From NCBI GenBank assembly GCA_002839795.1, contig PGYS01000001.1, forward strand, positions 18,841-82,840: a DNA stretch of 64,000 nt. Reading direction: 5' to 3'. The notes under the pieces were generated by a model. The model did not search any database and was not told where the DNA came from. It saw only the letters and a list, made by a program, of their open reading frames with translations. The stretch comes from Ignavibacteriae bacterium HGW-Ignavibacteriae-3. Its GTDB lineage: Bacteria > Bacteroidota > Ignavibacteria > Ignavibacteriales > Melioribacteraceae. The first letter of the stretch is position 1; each line of letters opens with the position of its first letter. Shown here one piece after another: positions 1 to 12,879 of the stretch. A program made the translations under genes and the position numbers.

Positions 1-183
1 TCTCTTACTTTTTCTACTGCTTTTGCTGTACAATTCTGCCTATAAACCGCAATAATTGAAAATATTCGGGTTGATTTTTTATATAATTATGTTCACTTTA
101 AAAAGTAGTTCTTCAATATTGCAGTTACTCCTTTCTCCAACTTGTCGGCTAAAGAAAATTCTTTAATATAAAAAGGAGCGCGT

Positions 184-2592
184 ATGAAAAAGTTATGCGT
201 CTTCCTCTATTTTTTTCTTCTAATGCCCTCTATAAACGCACAATCAAGCAGCTCAAACAACATTCTTGATAATGTGAGAGCTATTCACATTGGTGGCAAT
301 TGGGGGAGAAATCCTTTAGGAATCCCGCAGCAGCCGGAAGAGTACTATCAATTTTTGAAAAATATAAGTGTTAATTGGGCAGCAATTAATATCGGATTAC
401 ACGTGAATAACAGTATGGACGCAGTTGTAAAAAAAGTTTATGATAATGTACCTATACCAACATTCAGAGACGCAACTTTAAGAGATGCAATCCGCGGTTT
501 CAGGAATCATAACATTAATGTTATGCTCACGATGGCCGTAGAAACACAGGAAGCGGCACAATCCAGCATGCCGGTAAATAGATGGCAGTTTGGGGATCCA
601 AATATGGCGGTTAACGACCCGAATATCAGCGCGGCCAATTGGCCGTGGGATACTAATCACCCGCAGCATTCTCAGTTTGTTGATTCGTGGTGGCAGAGTT
701 ATACAAATGAGGTCGTATACTTTGCAAAAATTGCACAGCAGGAGGATGTAAAAATGTTTGCAGTCGGGGCTGAGACAGACAGGCTTTTCAGAACAAGGTC
801 CGGCGGATTATTTCCAAATCATTTTAACAATCAGATAAAAGCTCTTGTCGATTCCGTGAGAAAATATTATTCGGGATTGATTACGTATGAACTTCACTGG
901 AGCGCTCTTACAGATCCGGGATTTTATGGGCCGGGATCGGATAATCTCTGGTCTGACGCAGGATTTGACGTTGTGGGTGTAAGCGCTTATTTCAGACTGG
1001 TTGAACAACAGCCGGCCAGAGTATTAGGGGTTGATGAGCTAGAAGCCGGCTGGAACAATATATTTACAAGTTATCTAATCCCTTTAAAAAACCGGAATCC
1101 GGGGAAGAAAATAGTTTTTCATGAATTCGGGTACAATGATCACGTTGCCTCACCATATAATCCGATATTTGAGGAATTTTCCCAAAAAGCATTTAAGGAT
1201 AATAATGTAAACGGAAAAGATGACGGCGAGGAACAACAGGCGAATATTCTTGACGCATTCTACCATGTGAATGAAACCCATGGCCGTTTAGTTTCCGGCA
1301 CGTTTCTCTGGGATAATTACATCTGCAGCAATACTGATTGGTCTAATTCTTTCGGAGCAAAGAGGATGTGTTCCATAAGAAATAAGATTGCCGAAAATAT
1401 TGTTGGCCGGTGGTATACAACTTACACTCCTCTGCCCGGCGCCCCTTCGTTATTATCTCCGTTAAACGGAGCCCAAAATGTTTCCATTCAGAATATTCTA
1501 TTAGAGTGGGCTGCTGCTGATGAAGCGGTTTCATATGAAGTTCGCGTAAGTGATAAAAATGATTTTTCAACCAATATCGTGACGGCTTCGAATCTATCAT
1601 CCACAAGTTATAACATAACGGCGTCTTTAAATCCCAGTACAACTTATTACTGGGCGGTAAGATCCAATAATTTAGCCGGCACCAGCAATTGGTCGACCGC
1701 TCTCTCATTTACTACAGTCGCTCTGCCTGCGGCGCCTGCATTAATGTCGCCGCAAAACGGAGACGTTAATATTCCGCTTCAAAATGTTTTGTTCGAGTGG
1801 GCTGCCGTTTCTGAAGCAACAACTTATGCTCTGCGCGTCAGTGATAAAATCGATTTTTCATCTCCGCTTATAAGCGCTTCTGATATTTCAAATACAAGCC
1901 ATAGCATCACAACTATATTAAATCCGGCAACAAAATATTACTGGTCGGTTAAATCTAAAAATTCAATAGGCGAAAGCGCCTGGTCTCAAACTTTTTCATT
2001 CACGACGGGCTCTTTACCTATTGCGCCCGCTTTAATTTCTCCGCCAAATAATGCAAAAAACATTCCCACATCCGCAGAGCTGCGCTGGTTTTCATCTTTT
2101 TTAAATTACACATATGAAATCCATGTTGCCGAAAATCAATCCTTTAATCCGGCGTTGATTAATAAAGCCGGGTTAAGCGGGGGGACTTATCAACTAACCA
2201 ATTTGTCTAATTCGAAAACATATTACTGGAGAGTTCGGGCCACCAATAATTTTGGTACCGGCGGTTGGTCGCAAGTTTTTAATTTTGAAACAACGGCTGC
2301 CGTAAGTGTTAAAGGAGAAGAGATTCCTTTGCAGTATAAATTAGAGCAAAATTACCCGAATCCCTTCAATCCGATTACAGAGATCTCTTATCAATTAAAG
2401 TCGGATGGATTTGTAGATCTTTGCGTTTATGATCTGGTAGGAACCAAAGTCAGAACGCTTTTGAAAAGTTATCAGAGAAGGGGTAATTATACAATAGAGT
2501 TTGACGGCGCGAATCTGCCAAGCGCCGTCTATTTTTATAAACTTCAGGTAAATGAATTTATTTCTGTCAAGAAGATGATGCTGATGAAATAA
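184..2592 (+). CDS. Secreted glycoside hydrolase-like TIM-barrel protein (GH113-like) with about three fibronectin III-like repeats and a T9SS C-terminal sorting domain
   Basis: Signal peptide; candidate acidic residues in 'GAETD' and 'HEFGYN'; repeats 'APxLxSPxNG...YYWxVRxxN'; C-terminus 'LEQNYPNPFNP...KKMMLMK'. Confidence 0.7.
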   Translation: MKKLCVFLYFFLLMPSINAQSSSSNNILDNVRAIHIGGNWGRNPLGIPQQPEEYYQFLKNISVNWAAINIGLHVNNSMDAVVKKVYDNVPIPTFRDATLRDAIRGFRNHNINVMLTMAVETQEAAQSSMPVNRWQFGDPNMAVNDPNISAANWPWDTNHPQHSQFVDSWWQSYTNEVVYFAKIAQQEDVKMFAVGAETDRLFRTRSGGLFPNHFNNQIKALVDSVRKYYSGLITYELHWSALTDPGFYGPGSDNLWSDAGFDVVGVSAYFRLVEQQPARVLGVDELEAGWNNIFTSYLIPLKNRNPGKKIVFHEFGYNDHVASPYNPIFEEFSQKAFKDNNVNGKDDGEEQQANILDAFYHVNETHGRLVSGTFLWDNYICSNTDWSNSFGAKRMCSIRNKIAENIVGRWYTTYTPLPGAPSLLSPLNGAQNVSIQNILLEWAAADEAVSYEVRVSDKNDFSTNIVTASNLSSTSYNITASLNPSTTYYWAVRSNNLAGTSNWSTALSFTTVALPAAPALMSPQNGDVNIPLQNVLFEWAAVSEATTYALRVSDKIDFSSPLISASDISNTSHSITTILNPATKYYWSVKSKNSIGESAWSQTFSFTTGSLPIAPALISPPNNAKNIPTSAELRWFSSFLNYTYEIHVAENQSFNPALINKAGLSGGTYQLTNLSNSKTYYWRVRATNNFGTGGWSQVFNFETTAAVSVKGEEIPLQYKLEQNYPNPFNPITEISYQLKSDGFVDLCVYDLVGTKVRTLLKSYQRRGNYTIEFDGANLPSAVYFYKLQVNEFISVKKMMLMK

Positions 2593-2614
2593 AGAACATT
2601 TTCCTAAATATTGT

Positions 2615-3805
2615 TCAGCTTTTACTCAAAGCCTGTTCAAGATCGTCAATAATATCCTTCACATTTTCGATCCCTACGGAAAGGCGAACAAGCCCCTCTG
2701 TAATTCCGGCATCCATTCTGGCCTCTGCGCCCATAGATAAATGCGTCATACTTGCGGGATGCTGAATCAATGTTTCAACACCGCCTAAACTTACCGCCAG
2801 AGTACATAATTTTACCGAATTCATTAAAACTTCTCCGGCTTTGAATCCGCCCTTTAATTCGAAAGAGATCATACCGCCGGGCGCGCTGTGCTGTTTTAAT
2901 CCTACTTCATAATTGGGATGGCTTTTCAATCCCGGATAGCGGACCCATTTGACTTTAGGATGATTCAAAAGATATTCCGCAATCAGCTGTGAATTTTCGC
3001 AATGCCTCTGCATTCGAATCGAAAGTGTTTTCAATCCTCTATGCACAAGAAAAGAATTGAAAGGATCAATTACTCCCCCATGCTGGTTCAGGGTTTTTCT
3101 CATTTTCATATACATGTCTTCATCTTTCACAACAATAATGCCGGCAACCACATCTGCGTGTCCATTTAAAAATTTCGTCATACTGTGAAGAACAACATCA
3201 ACGCCAAATTTGAACGGCTGCTGAAGCGCGGGACTCATAAAAGTATTGTCAACAACAACCAGCGCTCCATTTTTATGGGCAATCCTCGATGCAGCTTCAA
3301 GGTCGGTTATTGTAATCATCGGGTTTGCGGGTGTTTCAACGTAGACTATTTTTGTGTTTGTTTTAATTGCTTTTTCAATCGCACCTTCAACATCGGTATC
3401 AACAAATGTGGATTCCACACCGAACTTGCTCATTATCGTTTGAAGCAGCGTAAGAGTAGGTCCATAAACCGATTTCGAACATACAACATGATCACCCGAC
3501 TGAAGAAGAGATATAAAAACCGTGCTAATAGCAGACATTCCGCTTGCGCATCCCAAAGCTTTGTGTCCGCCCTCCAGCTCGGCAATCGCATTTTCCATTG
3601 CTTCGATGGTAGGATTTTTCATTCTCGTATATATATAGCCGTCAGCTTCGCCCTTGAAAAGCGCAGCGCCGTGTTCTGCGGATTCGAATTTAAATGTTGA
3701 TGTTTGATAAATAGGCGGAACTACCGGTCCGAATTCATATTCGGACATTCCCGAGTGAACGCATTTTGAACCGAATTGTAAATTTTTGTTATATGACATT
3801 TTCAT
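2615..3805 (-). CDS. Cys/Met metabolism PLP-dependent enzyme (methionine gamma-lyase / cystathionine gamma-lyase-like)
   Basis: Motifs 'YIYTRMKNPT', 'VVYVETPANP'-type, 'HSMTKFLNGHADVVAG' (PLP Lys); substrate not resolvable from sequence alone. Confidence 0.85.
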   Translation of the reverse strand: MKMSYNKNLQFGSKCVHSGMSEYEFGPVVPPIYQTSTFKFESAEHGAALFKGEADGYIYTRMKNPTIEAMENAIAELEGGHKALGCASGMSAISTVFISLLQSGDHVVCSKSVYGPTLTLLQTIMSKFGVESTFVDTDVEGAIEKAIKTNTKIVYVETPANPMITITDLEAASRIAHKNGALVVVDNTFMSPALQQPFKFGVDVVLHSMTKFLNGHADVVAGIIVVKDEDMYMKMRKTLNQHGGVIDPFNSFLVHRGLKTLSIRMQRHCENSQLIAEYLLNHPKVKWVRYPGLKSHPNYEVGLKQHSAPGGMISFELKGGFKAGEVLMNSVKLCTLAVSLGGVETLIQHPASMTHLSMGAEARMDAGITEGLVRLSVGIENVKDIIDDLEQALSKS

Positions 3806-3843
3806 TTCCTGTATTAACTGATGTTTTCCGGGCGAGAATGATT

Positions 3844-6291
3844 TTATTCTTCTCCGTTTCCATTTTCATCTTCCGGGATTACTCGGGCTATATCAGCAAT
3901 ATCATCGCCTTCATTCAGCCGGATCAATCTAACACCCTGTGTATTTCTTCCCATTACTCTGAGTTCATGAACGGCCTGACGGATTACCATTCCGCCCGTT
4001 GTTATAATTACAAGTTCATCCTTATCATTAACCTCTTTCATCGCGATCAGTTTGCCGTTTCTGTCTGATGTTTTAACGGTTATAACTCCTTTGCCGCCGC
4101 GCTTTGTAATTCTGTAATCCTCTATTTCCGAACGCTTGCCGAAACCTTTTTCCGTAACAACCATTAGCGTTGTTGCATTTCGGATTACGTTCATACCTAT
4201 AACGACATCTTTCTTGCCAAGTTTAATGCCCCTCACGCCGGTTGCGGTTCTTCCCATATCCCTAACATCTTTTTCGTTGAAGCGAATTGCCATTCCGTCT
4301 CTTGTTCCAATGACTATATCATTACTTCCTTCGCTCAGTTTTGCTTCAATAAGCCGGTCGTTGCCGCTAAGGTTGATCGCAATAATTCCGCCTTTTCGAA
4401 TGTTTGAGTAGGCAGACAGCACTGTTTTTTTAACTGTTCCCTGTTCGGTAGCCATTACTATGAACTTATCATCGGTAAAGTCCTTGACAGAAACGAATGC
4501 TGTAATGTTTTCTTCCTTATCTTTTTCAATAAGATTGAGAATGGATCTTCCCTTGGTGGCTCTGCCGCCTTCAGGAATTTCATGAACTTTAAGCCAATAG
4601 CATTTTCCCTTATCCGTAAAGAACATAATATAGTGGTGTGTTGAGGCCACGAACATATGCTCGATGAAATCCTCTTCGCGGGTTCCGGCGCCGGTAACAC
4701 CTTTGCCGCCGCGTCCCTGTCTGCGGTATCCGCTTACAGGAAAACGTTTGATAAATCCGGCGTGGGAAATTGTAACAACTACATCTTCTTCGGCTATAAT
4801 ATCTTCGAGTTTAAATTCCTGCAGATGCATTTCAATTTTGGTTCTTCGTTCATCAGCATATTTTCCCCTGAGAACAATAAGCTCCTCTTTGATTATTGAC
4901 CATCTTCTCTTTTCGTTTGTCAAAATACCTTTAAGTTTTTCGATGAACTTTAGGACCTCTTTATATTCATCCTCTATTTTCTGGCGCTCGAGTCCGGTGA
5001 GCCGCTGCAGTCTCATATCGAGGATTGCTTTCGCCTGAATTTCCGAAAGCTTAAACTTCTTCATCAAATTGTTTTTTGCAGTCTCTGTATCTCTCGATTT
5101 TTTAATTGTCTGAATAACGGCGTCTATATTATCGAGGGCAATAATGTATCCCTCCAGGATATGTGCGCGTCTTTCTGCTGCATCCAAATCGAACTGGGTA
5201 CGTTTTATAAGCACATCCATTCTATGATCAAGGAAGTGCTGCATCATCTGCTGGAGAGTTAATACTTTCGGCTGACCGTTAACGAGCGCAAGCATAATAA
5301 CGCCGAAAGTTACCTGCATCTGAGTGTGTTTAAACAACTGGTTCAGCGTAACCGCCGGCTGACCGTCCCGTTTCAACTCTATCACTATTCTCATGCCGTC
5401 GCGGTCGGATTCATCTCTGATGTTAGAAATACCTTCTACCTTTCCTTCGCGGACAAGATCTGCCATTTTTTCTATAAGAGATGCTTTGTTTACCTGATAA
5501 GGGATTTCGGTTATGATTATGTTTTCCCTATCATTCTTCAGTGTTTCAATATTCGCTTTGGCGCGGATTACTATTCTCCCGCGTCCGGTAAGTAAGGCCT
5601 CTCTAACTCCGTCATAGCCGTAAATTATTCCTCCGGTAGGAAAATCAGGTGCTTTTACAATTTTAATCAAATCTTCCGCAGATGTTTTTGGTTTATCAAT
5701 AATCGCAACAAGTCCGTCAATTATTTCTCCAAGATTATGGGGGGGAATGTTCGTGGCCATACCGACTGCGATTCCGCTTGCGCCATTAACGAGCAAATTA
5801 GGAAGATATGACGGAAGAACCGTGGGTTCCTGAAGTGATTCATCAAAATTATTAACAAAACTGACCGTGTTCTTATCAAGATCGCGCAGCATTTCATCTG
5901 CAATTCTTGCGAGACGCGCTTCAGTGTAACGCATTGCCGCCGGAGAATCACCGTCGACGGAACCAAAGTTTCCCTGTCCTTCAACCAACGGGTAGCGTAG
6001 CGAAAATTCCTGCACCATACGCACCATCGAATCGTAAACGGCAGTATCTCCGTGAGGATGATATTTACCGAGAACCTCGCCCACGATACGCGCGGATTTT
6101 TTATATGGTTTATTGTGCGGAACTCCAAGTTCGTGCATACCGAACAAAACGCGCCGGTGAACCGGTTTAAGACCGTCTCTTACATCGGGCAGTGCGCGGG
6201 CAACAATTACGCTCATTGCGTAATCGATGTAAGACGATTTCATTTCTTCTTCGAGTGATACGGGAACTACTTTTTCGAATATTGTTGTCAT
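3844..6291 (-). CDS. gyrA: DNA gyrase subunit A
   Basis: '[31 protein letters not shown]', '[10 protein letters not shown]' catalytic Tyr, GyrA-box-like 'QGRGGKG', directly downstream of gyrB. Confidence 0.97.
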   Translation of the reverse strand: MTTIFEKVVPVSLEEEMKSSYIDYAMSVIVARALPDVRDGLKPVHRRVLFGMHELGVPHNKPYKKSARIVGEVLGKYHPHGDTAVYDSMVRMVQEFSLRYPLVEGQGNFGSVDGDSPAAMRYTEARLARIADEMLRDLDKNTVSFVNNFDESLQEPTVLPSYLPNLLVNGASGIAVGMATNIPPHNLGEIIDGLVAIIDKPKTSAEDLIKIVKAPDFPTGGIIYGYDGVREALLTGRGRIVIRAKANIETLKNDRENIIITEIPYQVNKASLIEKMADLVREGKVEGISNIRDESDRDGMRIVIELKRDGQPAVTLNQLFKHTQMQVTFGVIMLALVNGQPKVLTLQQMMQHFLDHRMDVLIKRTQFDLDAAERRAHILEGYIIALDNIDAVIQTIKKSRDTETAKNNLMKKFKLSEIQAKAILDMRLQRLTGLERQKIEDEYKEVLKFIEKLKGILTNEKRRWSIIKEELIVLRGKYADERRTKIEMHLQEFKLEDIIAEEDVVVTISHAGFIKRFPVSGYRRQGRGGKGVTGAGTREEDFIEHMFVASTHHYIMFFTDKGKCYWLKVHEIPEGGRATKGRSILNLIEKDKEENITAFVSVKDFTDDKFIVMATEQGTVKKTVLSAYSNIRKGGIIAINLSGNDRLIEAKLSEGSNDIVIGTRDGMAIRFNEKDVRDMGRTATGVRGIKLGKKDVVIGMNVIRNATTLMVVTEKGFGKRSEIEDYRITKRGGKGVITVKTSDRNGKLIAMKEVNDKDELVIITTGGMVIRQAVHELRVMGRNTQGVRLIRLNEGDDIADIARVIPEDENGNGEE

Positions 6292-6399
6292 TATTATGGA
6301 ATCTATATTTGGTTATTAAATTATTTTGCCTTCTTATTAGCGAACTTAATCTTGCTCTGTCCTTTAGAATGAGCTTATGAAAATGAGCAAGGCTGTAAA

Positions 6400-8694
<2,295 letters not shown>

Positions 8695-8717
<23 letters not shown>

Positions 8718-9807
8718 TATTTACTTTTATTAAAATGTTTTCGGCGCTAATATTCAGGCTTTCCGTTTTTGTAAGATCCGTCATTGTAATAAATGCCTGT
8801 CCTATCTCTGCGAGATACCCGCTTATTTTACCGGCGCGGTATGAGTCCAGTTCACCGAAAATATCGTCCATTAAAAATATCGGGGTTCTGCCGAGTTTTT
8901 CTTTAATGAAAAAAAATTGTCCGAATCTAAGGGCAATTTGAAAAGTCTTATGCTGTCCCTGCGATCCGAATCTTTTCAGTTCAAGTCCGTTTATTGATAA
9001 AATAAAATCATCCCTGTGCGGTCCGACCAGGTTTGTTCCCCGCCGCAACTCATCTTCTCTAAGAACAGATAATTCTTCCCTGAATTTTTCTGCCGTGTTT
9101 GTTTCCTGGATACCTGAAATTGAACTATAATTAATTGACGGCCTCTCTATGCTTTCAACAATGTGATTATAAGCTTGGGACAGATATTGATTAAATTCCT
9201 TTATAAACCTTATCCTGTGCTTAATGATCTCAGTGCCGCTAATAATAAGTGCTTCGGTCCAGGCTTCAAGCTGGCTGAACAGATTAATATTTCTTGATTC
9301 TTTAATTTGCGAGAGGAGCGCTGATCGCTGCCTTAAAGTTTTATTATACTCCAACAGAATTTCAAGATATGCATGGCTCGCTTGCGATATAACAGAATCA
9401 ACAAACCTTCTCCGTTCTGCCGGTGATCCCTGAGTTATTGCGTGATCGGATTGGATCAGTGAAACAATCGGAAACTTTCCAATAATGGATGAAGAATTGT
9501 ATATCTGCTTATCATCGAGGAAAAAATTCTTTTTGTTTTTAGGGAGGTCGTATAATAGTCTTGACTGGTTTTGCGTCAGATCTAAAAATCTTCCTTTGGC
9601 CTCAAAGAATTGCTCTCCAAACATAACAACATCGTTCTCGCTAGCGAGATTCAAATTTTTTGTAGTGCATAAATAGTAAATTGCCTCTAATATGGACGTC
9701 TTGCCCTGTCCGTTTCCGCCAACAATCAGATTTAGTTTATCGGAAAAATCCAGTGATGTGTGTTTATGCAGTCTGAAGTTAAGCAATTCAATTTGTTTCA
9801 GAACCAT
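8695..9807 (-). CDS. recF: DNA replication and repair protein RecF
   Basis: Walker A 'VGGNGQGKTSILEAIYYL', 'NLVGPHRDDF', 'SQGQHKTFQIALRFGQ', 'FLMDDIFGELD'. Confidence 0.97.
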
Positions 9808-9808
9808 C

Positions 9809-10939
9809 TTAAGTATTCAAACGGACCGGCATCAACAGCATCATCAGATCAAGATTTTCTTTCTTCTGAACCGGTTCTATAACAACCGCTTTTGTCGGTG
9901 AGTGTAGTTTAAAAATAATATCTTCTTCGGTTCCAAGATGACTTAAAACATCATTTACATAAGCCGAGTTAAAGCCGATTTCGAGATCATCACCCTCATA
10001 TTCACATACAACTTTTTCTTCGCCTGATGCGCCGATATCAAGATCTTCTGCGGAAATTTCCAAAGCGTCTTTCTTGATTGAAAATTTTACCCGCCTTGTA
10101 CTCGAAGTTGAGAAAAGCATCATTCTCTTTATAGAATCGTGTATTTCCTTTGTATTAACCTTCATCTGAAATTCATTTTCGAGCGGAATAACGCTGGCAT
10201 AGTCGGGGTATTTCTGGGCTATCAGACGCGTAATTAATTCAATATCATTCAGTTTAAATGAAACGTAAGATTTAGTTAAATGTATTTTTACATCTTTTTC
10301 GTCCAAAATTTTTGATAGAACGGACACTGCTCTTTCAGGAACAACATACTGCTGATTGAATGCCGCTTTAATATTTTTCTTAAGCATGTTAACAAGACGG
10401 TGTCCGTCGGTAGTTACCAGTCTGAGTCCGTCATCGGTAAACTCGAATAAAGTTCCCATCATAGCAGGACGCATTTCTTCTTTGCTCATTGCGAAGGCGC
10501 ATTTATCAAAAGCGTGTCGAAGCTCAATGCCGTTGATTATAACTTCATTTATGTCTTTGGCGCTTTTATCAGCCTCAACAGACGGAATTTCAGGAAACTC
10601 GTCCGCGTCCAGATAACTGATTGTGTATTTACCCATATCAGTTACAATGTTGATTTTTTTATTCGCCGCTAATTTAAAATGAATTGTGGTGTCCTTAAGA
10701 GAGCGCACAACATCATTTAATAAACGTGCGGGTACAACTATTTTTATATTTTCTTCGGCAACAATATTTAATGAGGATTTTAAAGATATCTCAAGATCAG
10801 TAGCGTAGATGGTCAACTGACCGTCCTTAACTTCGAATAAAAAATTCTCCAGAATAGGCATCGGTGTACGTGTCGGAACTGCCGGAATGATCTTACTAAG
10901 AAGTTTTTCCAGTTCTTTGCTATTAACCTTGAATTCCAT
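9809..10939 (-). CDS. dnaN: DNA polymerase III subunit beta (sliding clamp)
   Basis: 'MEFKVNSKELEKLLSKIIPAVPTRTPMPILENFLFEV'; ATG at 10939 preceded by an AAGGAG-type RBS, preferred over the ORF-track start at 10984; C-terminus 'MMLLMPVRL'. Confidence 0.97.
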   Translation of the reverse strand: MEFKVNSKELEKLLSKIIPAVPTRTPMPILENFLFEVKDGQLTIYATDLEISLKSSLNIVAEENIKIVVPARLLNDVVRSLKDTTIHFKLAANKKINIVTDMGKYTISYLDADEFPEIPSVEADKSAKDINEVIINGIELRHAFDKCAFAMSKEEMRPAMMGTLFEFTDDGLRLVTTDGHRLVNMLKKNIKAAFNQQYVVPERAVSVLSKILDEKDVKIHLTKSYVSFKLNDIELITRLIAQKYPDYASVIPLENEFQMKVNTKEIHDSIKRMMLFSTSSTRRVKFSIKKDALEISAEDLDIGASGEEKVVCEYEGDDLEIGFNSAYVNDVLSHLGTEEDIIFKLHSPTKAVVIEPVQKKENLDLMMLLMPVRLNT

Positions 10940-11029
10940 AAATCTTCTCCTTGTTGAGTCAAAAAATATCAAAAATTGGCGCAACTTTCAATTTATCATT
11001 GATCTTCTTTATCAACATTACAGAGGCCC

Positions 11030-11080
11030 TTATTATTATATATAGGTTATATTTTAAAAAATATTTAATAATAATAATAG
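11030..11080. promoter_or_regulatory. AT-rich candidate DNA-unwinding element between dnaN and dnaA
   Basis: Tract 'tattattatatataggttatattttaaaaaatatttaataataataatag' abutting a DnaA-box-like site. Confidence 0.45.
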
Positions 11081-11089
11081 TGTGGATAT
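11081..11089 (-). promoter_or_regulatory. DnaA box, one mismatch (ATATCCACA on minus strand)
   Basis: Plus strand TGTGGATAT versus consensus TGTGGATAA. Confidence 0.5.
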
Positions 11090-11207
11090 GTTGACAACTT
11101 AATATTACTTCTATTTCAAATCAGATTCTAATAATACTGCTGCTGCTGAATTGTTAATAACTTTTTGTGAAGCGGCAGTTATCAAACGTAAGGGGAGCGA
11201 ACTGATA

Positions 11208-11216
11208 TTATACACA
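11208..11216 (+). promoter_or_regulatory. DnaA box TTATACACA
   Basis: Exact match to the TTATNCACA consensus, upstream of dnaN. Confidence 0.6.
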
Positions 11217-11254
11217 CTTTCTATACAAGTTACACACCGGGTATCAACATTCAA

Positions 11255-12667
11255 TTAAGAAGCGCTCATTTCAATTTTATTTTTAAGAGTATCCAGAGTC
11301 TCTCTGATTTTTGGATCTTTGAGAGCCAACTGCTCAATACTTGACTGAGAATGAATAACGGTTGAATGATCTCTTCCCCCAAAATGAAGACCGATTGTTT
11401 TGAGAGAGAGTTTGGTCATTTGTTTGGAAAGATACATTGCCATCTGCCGCGCAAAAACCACTTCCTTTCTCCGGTTTTTCTCGCGAAGTTTATTTTCTTC
11501 AACCCCAAAAAATTCACAAACAATTTTAGTGATCAGTTCAACAGATACTGTTACCTGCTTATTGGTAGAAACTTCCCGTACGGTTTTCTTTACAAACTCG
11601 AAATCGATCTCTTTTGAATTAAGAGAAGAGCTGGCAAGAAGTTTTATCAGGCAGCCTTCAAGCTCCCTTATGTTCGAAGAAATGTTCTGGGCAATATATT
11701 CAACTATCTCTCTTGAAAGGCTGATGCCGTAAACTTCGCTCTTGTTTTTGAGAATGGCAACACGCGTCTCAAAATCCGGCGGCTGAATATCCGCAGAAAG
11801 CCCCCATGAAAATCTTGAGATTAGTCTTTCATTCAGCCCTTTAAGATCCTTCGGCGGTTTGTCGCTCGAAAGAATTACCTGTTTTCCAGATTGGTGAAGA
11901 GTATTAAATATCTGAAAAAACAGATCCTGAGTTTTTTCTTTCCCGACAAGAAACTGTATATCATCTATTATCAACGCATCCATGCTTTTGTAAAAACCGG
12001 AAAAATCATTAAGAGTATTACTCTGAATAGCCTCTACGAATTCGACGGTAAAAGCATCACTGGAAATATAGATAACACGTTTACGGGGATCTGTTTCCAA
12101 AATCTTATTTCCAATGGCATGAATAAGGTGTGTTTTTCCAAGACCGACGCCCCCGTAGATAAATAAAGGGTTGAAGGATGTCTGTCCGGGGCTATCACCA
12201 ACAGCCATTGCCGCCGCCCGGGCGAGCTGGTTGCCTTCCCCTTTTATGAAATTATCAAAAGTATAGCGGGGATTTAAAAAGGTTTCGTAGTCGAGCGGTT
12301 TAATCTGAGGAGTCGGGGCAATACTTCCGTTTATAGGGATGACAGGAGCCGGCTCATCGGCGGCAATTTTCTCTTCATAGATTACATAAATAAGTCTGCC
12401 CTCTTCGCCGAGAACTTGTGAAACAGTTTTGTTTATAAGAGTGTTATAATGTTCCTCTATCCATTCAATAAAAAAATTATTAGGAACATAAATTTTGAGA
12501 GTAGAGTTTTCGATTTCAAAGGGTCTTATGGGGAGAAACCATGTGTTATACGTGATAAAAGGAACATTTTCTTTAATTAATCCCAGACACTCTTTCCAGA
12601 TATCCTTGGCGTTTTTTTCAAGTTGAAGGTTGTTAGACATCTCGGCTGCGTTTTGCATTTTATCCAC
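11255..12667 (-). CDS. dnaA: Chromosomal replication initiator DnaA
   Basis: 'FNPLFIYGGVGLGKTHLIHAIGN', 'DALIIDDIQFL', domain IV 'GGRDHSTVIHS'. Start is either GTG 12667 or ATG 12658. Confidence 0.98.
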   Translation of the reverse strand: MDKMQNAAEMSNNLQLEKNAKDIWKECLGLIKENVPFITYNTWFLPIRPFEIENSTLKIYVPNNFFIEWIEEHYNTLINKTVSQVLGEEGRLIYVIYEEKIAADEPAPVIPINGSIAPTPQIKPLDYETFLNPRYTFDNFIKGEGNQLARAAAMAVGDSPGQTSFNPLFIYGGVGLGKTHLIHAIGNKILETDPRKRVIYISSDAFTVEFVEAIQSNTLNDFSGFYKSMDALIIDDIQFLVGKEKTQDLFFQIFNTLHQSGKQVILSSDKPPKDLKGLNERLISRFSWGLSADIQPPDFETRVAILKNKSEVYGISLSREIVEYIAQNISSNIRELEGCLIKLLASSSLNSKEIDFEFVKKTVREVSTNKQVTVSVELITKIVCEFFGVEENKLREKNRRKEVVFARQMAMYLSKQMTKLSLKTIGLHFGGRDHSTVIHSQSSIEQLALKDPKIRETLDTLKNKIEMSAS

Positions 12668-12668
12668 A
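12660..12668 (+). promoter_or_regulatory. DnaA box, perfect TTATCCACA, at the dnaA start codon
   Basis: Exact 9-mer consensus read in the sequence. Confidence 0.75.
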
Positions 12669-12764
12669 ATACAGAAGATTGAAAAAGGTAAAAAAAACTA
12701 ATTATTTAAGCGAAAAAATAAACAGACACAAAAGCAATCAACAAATTATTAACATTAATTAGCG

Positions 12765-12797
12765 CCCGTAAAACAGTTCCCGGGAGTAATTTACGGG
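12765..12797. repeat. Nested inverted repeat in the dnaA/asparaginase divergent region
   Basis: CCCGTAAA...TTTACGGG arms enclosing the perfect palindrome TCCCGGGA. Confidence 0.6.
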
Positions 12798-12861
12798 ATA
12801 ATCCTAATCAAGATGAACATCCGCAGAAAATTTTATATTAAAACCACGCCACCCGTTTATA

Positions 12862-12879
12862 TTGTGGAACGTTCCACAA
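12862..12879. repeat. Perfect 18-bp palindrome TTGTGGAACGTTCCACAA
   Basis: Read directly; equals its own reverse complement. Confidence 0.85.

Noticed and set aside
1343-1708. 121-aa minus-strand ORF inside the GH-like gene
   Set aside because: Antisense to an Fn3-encoding region with clear codon structure on the plus strand.
3185-3700. Long plus-strand ORF (171 aa) opposite the PLP-enzyme gene
   Set aside because: Fully antisense to a confident coding gene; composition is what is expected from the complementary strand.
5990-6110. GyrA QRDR residues ([10 protein letters not shown]) as quinolone-resistance mutations
   Set aside because: Thr at the Ser83-equivalent position is natural in many bacteria; no evidence of selected resistance.
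12862-12879. Calling the 18-bp palindrome a canonical parS
   Set aside because: Half-site order is inverted relative to parS, and no exact TGTTNCACGTGNAACA-type site was seen in the window; kept only as a hypothesis.
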